A program made the position numbers and the translations under genes. A DNA stretch of 64,000 nt, taken from assembly GCF_016616885.1 (NCBI RefSeq), contig NZ_CP067102.1:5670501-5734500 (forward strand), given 5' to 3'. This document shows, piece by piece, positions 62,607 to 64,000 of the stretch; position 1 is the first letter of the stretch, and the number at the start of each line of letters is the position of its first letter. The notes under the pieces were generated by a model. The model was not told the DNA's origin. It saw nothing but the letters and a program-made list of their open reading frames with translations, and ran no database searches. This DNA is from Bradyrhizobium diazoefficiens. Its GTDB lineage: Bacteria; Pseudomonadota; Alphaproteobacteria; Rhizobiales; Xanthobacteraceae.

Positions 62607-63287
62607 TTATCTGATCCCGTCACGGATCATGTACCCGGCGCCGCGGATCGTGTGCAGCAGCGGCCGCTCAAAACCCTTGTCGATCTTGGAGCGCAGCCGC
62701 GAAATGTGCACGTCGATCACGTTGGTCTGCGGATCAAAATGGTAGTCCCAGACGTTCTCCAGCAGCATGGTGCGCGTCACGACCTGGCCGGCATGCTTCA
62801 TCAGATATTCGAGCAGGCGGAATTCGCGCGGCTGCAGCGTCAGCTCGTCCTTGCCGCGGGCGACCCGGTGCGAGAGCCGGTCGAGCTCGAGATCACCGAC
62901 ACGGTAGAGCGTATCCTCGGCCGGGCCGCCGCGGCGGCGCGACAGCACCTCGACGCGGGCGAGCAGCTCGGCGAAGGAATAGGGCTTTGGCAGATAGTCG
63001 TCGCCGCCGGCGCGCAGGCCCTTGATGCGATCGTCGACCTGCCCGAGCGCGGAAAGAATCAGCACCGGCGTCGAGTCGCCCTTGTCGCGCAGCGAGCCGA
63101 TCAGCGCCAGCCCGTCGCGCTTGGGCAGCATGCGGTCGACCACCAGCACGTCGTAATCGCCGTTCTCGGCCATGGCGAGGCCCTCCTCGCCGTCACCGGC
63201 CAGGTCGGCAATGTGTCCGACCTCGCGAAACGCCTTCACGAGATAGTCGGCGGATTCGCGGTCGTCTTCGATGATGAGGAGGCGCAT
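62607..63287 (-). CDS. OmpR/PhoB-family response regulator
   Basis: A 226-residue transcription regulator. The receiver domain (residues 1-118) has MRLLIIEDDRESADYLVKAF, the phosphorylated Asp at about residue 51 (VLVVDRMLPKRDGL), the conserved Ser/Thr region ILSALG and the Lys in DDYLPKPYSF. The winged-helix domain (about 128-224) shows LTLQPREFRLLEYLMKHAGQ, ENVWDYHFDPQTNVIDVHIS and the GAGYMI wing. The ATG at 63287 gives the standard N-terminus; an upstream TTG adds ten unsupported residues. No histidine kinase lies on its 3' side, where the T1SS adaptor gene converges 30 bases away, nor elsewhere in the window. Confidence 0.93.
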   Translation of the reverse strand: MRLLIIEDDRESADYLVKAFREVGHIADLAGDGEEGLAMAENGDYDVLVVDRMLPKRDGLALIGSLRDKGDSTPVLILSALGQVDDRIKGLRAGGDDYLPKPYSFAELLARVEVLSRRRGGPAEDTLYRVGDLELDRLSHRVARGKDELTLQPREFRLLEYLMKHAGQVVTRTMLLENVWDYHFDPQTNVIDVHISRLRSKIDKGFERPLLHTIRGAGYMIRDGIR

Positions 63288-63570
63288 CGTGCGTTCGGCG
63301 GCGGTCAAGGAGGTCAACCTTCTCTAAACATGGCGCGAGCGGCAATCGCATGCAAGCCAAGCGGACGAGACTTGGGTAGACAAAAAGGCGGGCGGTGAAG
63401 CTGGGGGGACCTCACCGCCCTAGGCCTTCCGACGGAGGGGGGCGTAATTCCACCGGAAGGTAGGTGTGGGGAGCGAGCTTTGGGCTGCTCCCCGGAAGAG
63501 TGCCGGCGGCGGGGGCGACTGATGCCGGCGACACCCTTCATCTCGTAAGCCTCCTGAGGCTTAGCCCTTG
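63288..63570. other. Structured spacer between degP-like gene and response regulator
   Basis: 283 bases holding three consecutive stem-loops: 63390-63420, 63425-63460 (CCTTCCG/CGGAAGG) and 63468-63493 (GGGGAGC/GCTCCCC), plus a short AAGCCTC/GAGGCTT repeat near 63548-63563. The first is followed by a T-run on the minus strand. No gene was seen. Confidence 0.5.
63382..63420 (-). terminator. Rho-independent terminator of the degP-like gene
   Basis: On the minus strand: a 9-bp stem GGGCGGTGA/TCACCGCCC (63412-63420 with 63390-63398) and then GCCTTTTTG. It separates the protease gene from the response regulator gene. Confidence 0.75.
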
Positions 63571-64000
63571 TTAGCCTTTGGCGATGGGCACCGCGACGAA
63601 GCGCGACTGGCCGCCGCTCTTCACGCGCATCAGGACGCTGTTCTTGTTGTCGGTCCGCGCCGTGTTGATGGCGTCGCGGACATCGCCGGCGGTGCTCACG
63701 CTCTTGCCGCCGACTTCGAGAATCACGTCGCCTTCCTTGAAGCCGCGCTCGGCGGCTGCGCTCTTCGGATCGACTTCGGTGACCACGACGCCGTCCTTGC
63801 CGGCACCGGCCACGGAGTTGGCGGGCGCAACCGTCATGCCGAGCTTCGGCACGTCGGTGCCTTTGCTCGCGCTCTTGCCGCTGTCGTTATCGATGTCGGC
63901 CTTGGCCTCGACCGTGCTCGGCAGCTGGCCGAGGGTCAGGTTCACGACCTTGTCCTGGCCCTTGTGCAGCACGTTGAGCTTCACGGACGCGCCGGGCGCC
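63571..64000 (-). CDS. degP: DegP/HtrA-type serine protease, C-terminal part (cut by window edge)
   Basis: The C-terminal 142 residues of a Do-family periplasmic protease; the protein continues past the right edge, so the catalytic domain is not visible. APGASVKLNVLHKGQDKVVN with LTLGQLP is the end of PDZ1. A charged linker follows, then PDZ2 (LGMTVAPANSVAGAGKDGVV, DPKSAAAERGFKEGDVILEV, VSTAGDVRDAINTARTDNKN, VLMRVKSGGQSRFVAVPIAK). DegP degrades or refolds damaged envelope proteins, in keeping with the export-rich surroundings. A terminator after the stop separates it from the downstream response regulator. Confidence 0.9.
   Translation of the reverse strand, partial: APGASVKLNVLHKGQDKVVNLTLGQLPSTVEAKADIDNDSGKSASKGTDVPKLGMTVAPANSVAGAGKDGVVVTEVDPKSAAAERGFKEGDVILEVGGKSVSTAGDVRDAINTARTDNKNSVLMRVKSGGQSRFVAVPIAKG

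Overview
The window is GC-rich DNA with the gene style of a Bradyrhizobium-like alphaproteobacterium (Nitrobacteraceae). That assignment is inferred from protein flavour and gene layout, not from a database search. No rRNA, tRNA, CRISPR array, intact insertion sequence or phage gene was seen. The region is devoted almost entirely to the cell surface and to protein or polysaccharide export.

Left part (1-21,000), all on the minus strand: a cut-off small exported protein, a Wza-like polysaccharide export lipoprotein, a 70-residue coiled-coil protein, a giant 4,502-residue filamentous-haemagglutinin-type exoprotein (TpsA-like, with no TpsB transporter in the window), a GspC/GspN-like type II secretion (T2SS) protein, and two tandem PstS-like phosphate-binding proteins. 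Each PstS gene has its own terminator; the downstream copy is frameshifted.

Middle (21,139-41,905): a polysaccharide biosynthesis and modification island. It holds an EpsD-type parvulin isomerase, a GT2 glycosyltransferase, a secreted beta-helix (pectate-lyase-3) protein, a NodU/CmcH-like carbamoyltransferase, an MBOAT/SGNH O-acetylation pair, an asparagine synthetase, two GT4 glycosyltransferases, an acyltransferase-3, a Wzx-like flippase, a TPR-GT41 (OGT/SPINDLY-like) transferase and a Wzy/WaaL-like polymerase or ligase.

Right part (41,962-63,000): a T2SS locus with gspE-F-G-H-I-J-K-L-M on the minus strand and the secretin gspD divergent on the plus strand. gspO, the prepilin peptidase gene, is not in the window. 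Next come a Sel1-repeat protein, a LapG-like periplasmic cysteine protease (BTLCP), two adhesin-like proteins built of AIDA-type strand-loop-strand repeats with a common C-terminus, and a type I secretion (T1SS) ABC transporter plus HlyD-family adaptor that probably export them. The right edge has an OmpR-type response regulator and the C-terminal end of a DegP/HtrA protease.

Three secretion routes (TPS-like, T2SS, T1SS) therefore sit beside an exopolysaccharide island. Many of the intergenic regions carry AT-rich islands with a recurring ATGATA/TATCAT word, which suggests a shared regulator or silencer. The most notable items are the T1SS-linked adhesins (one with seven tandem propeller-like repeats, an Ig-like domain and AIDA repeats) next to a LapG-like protease, the orphan giant TpsA protein, the recurring promoter motif and the decayed PstS duplicate.
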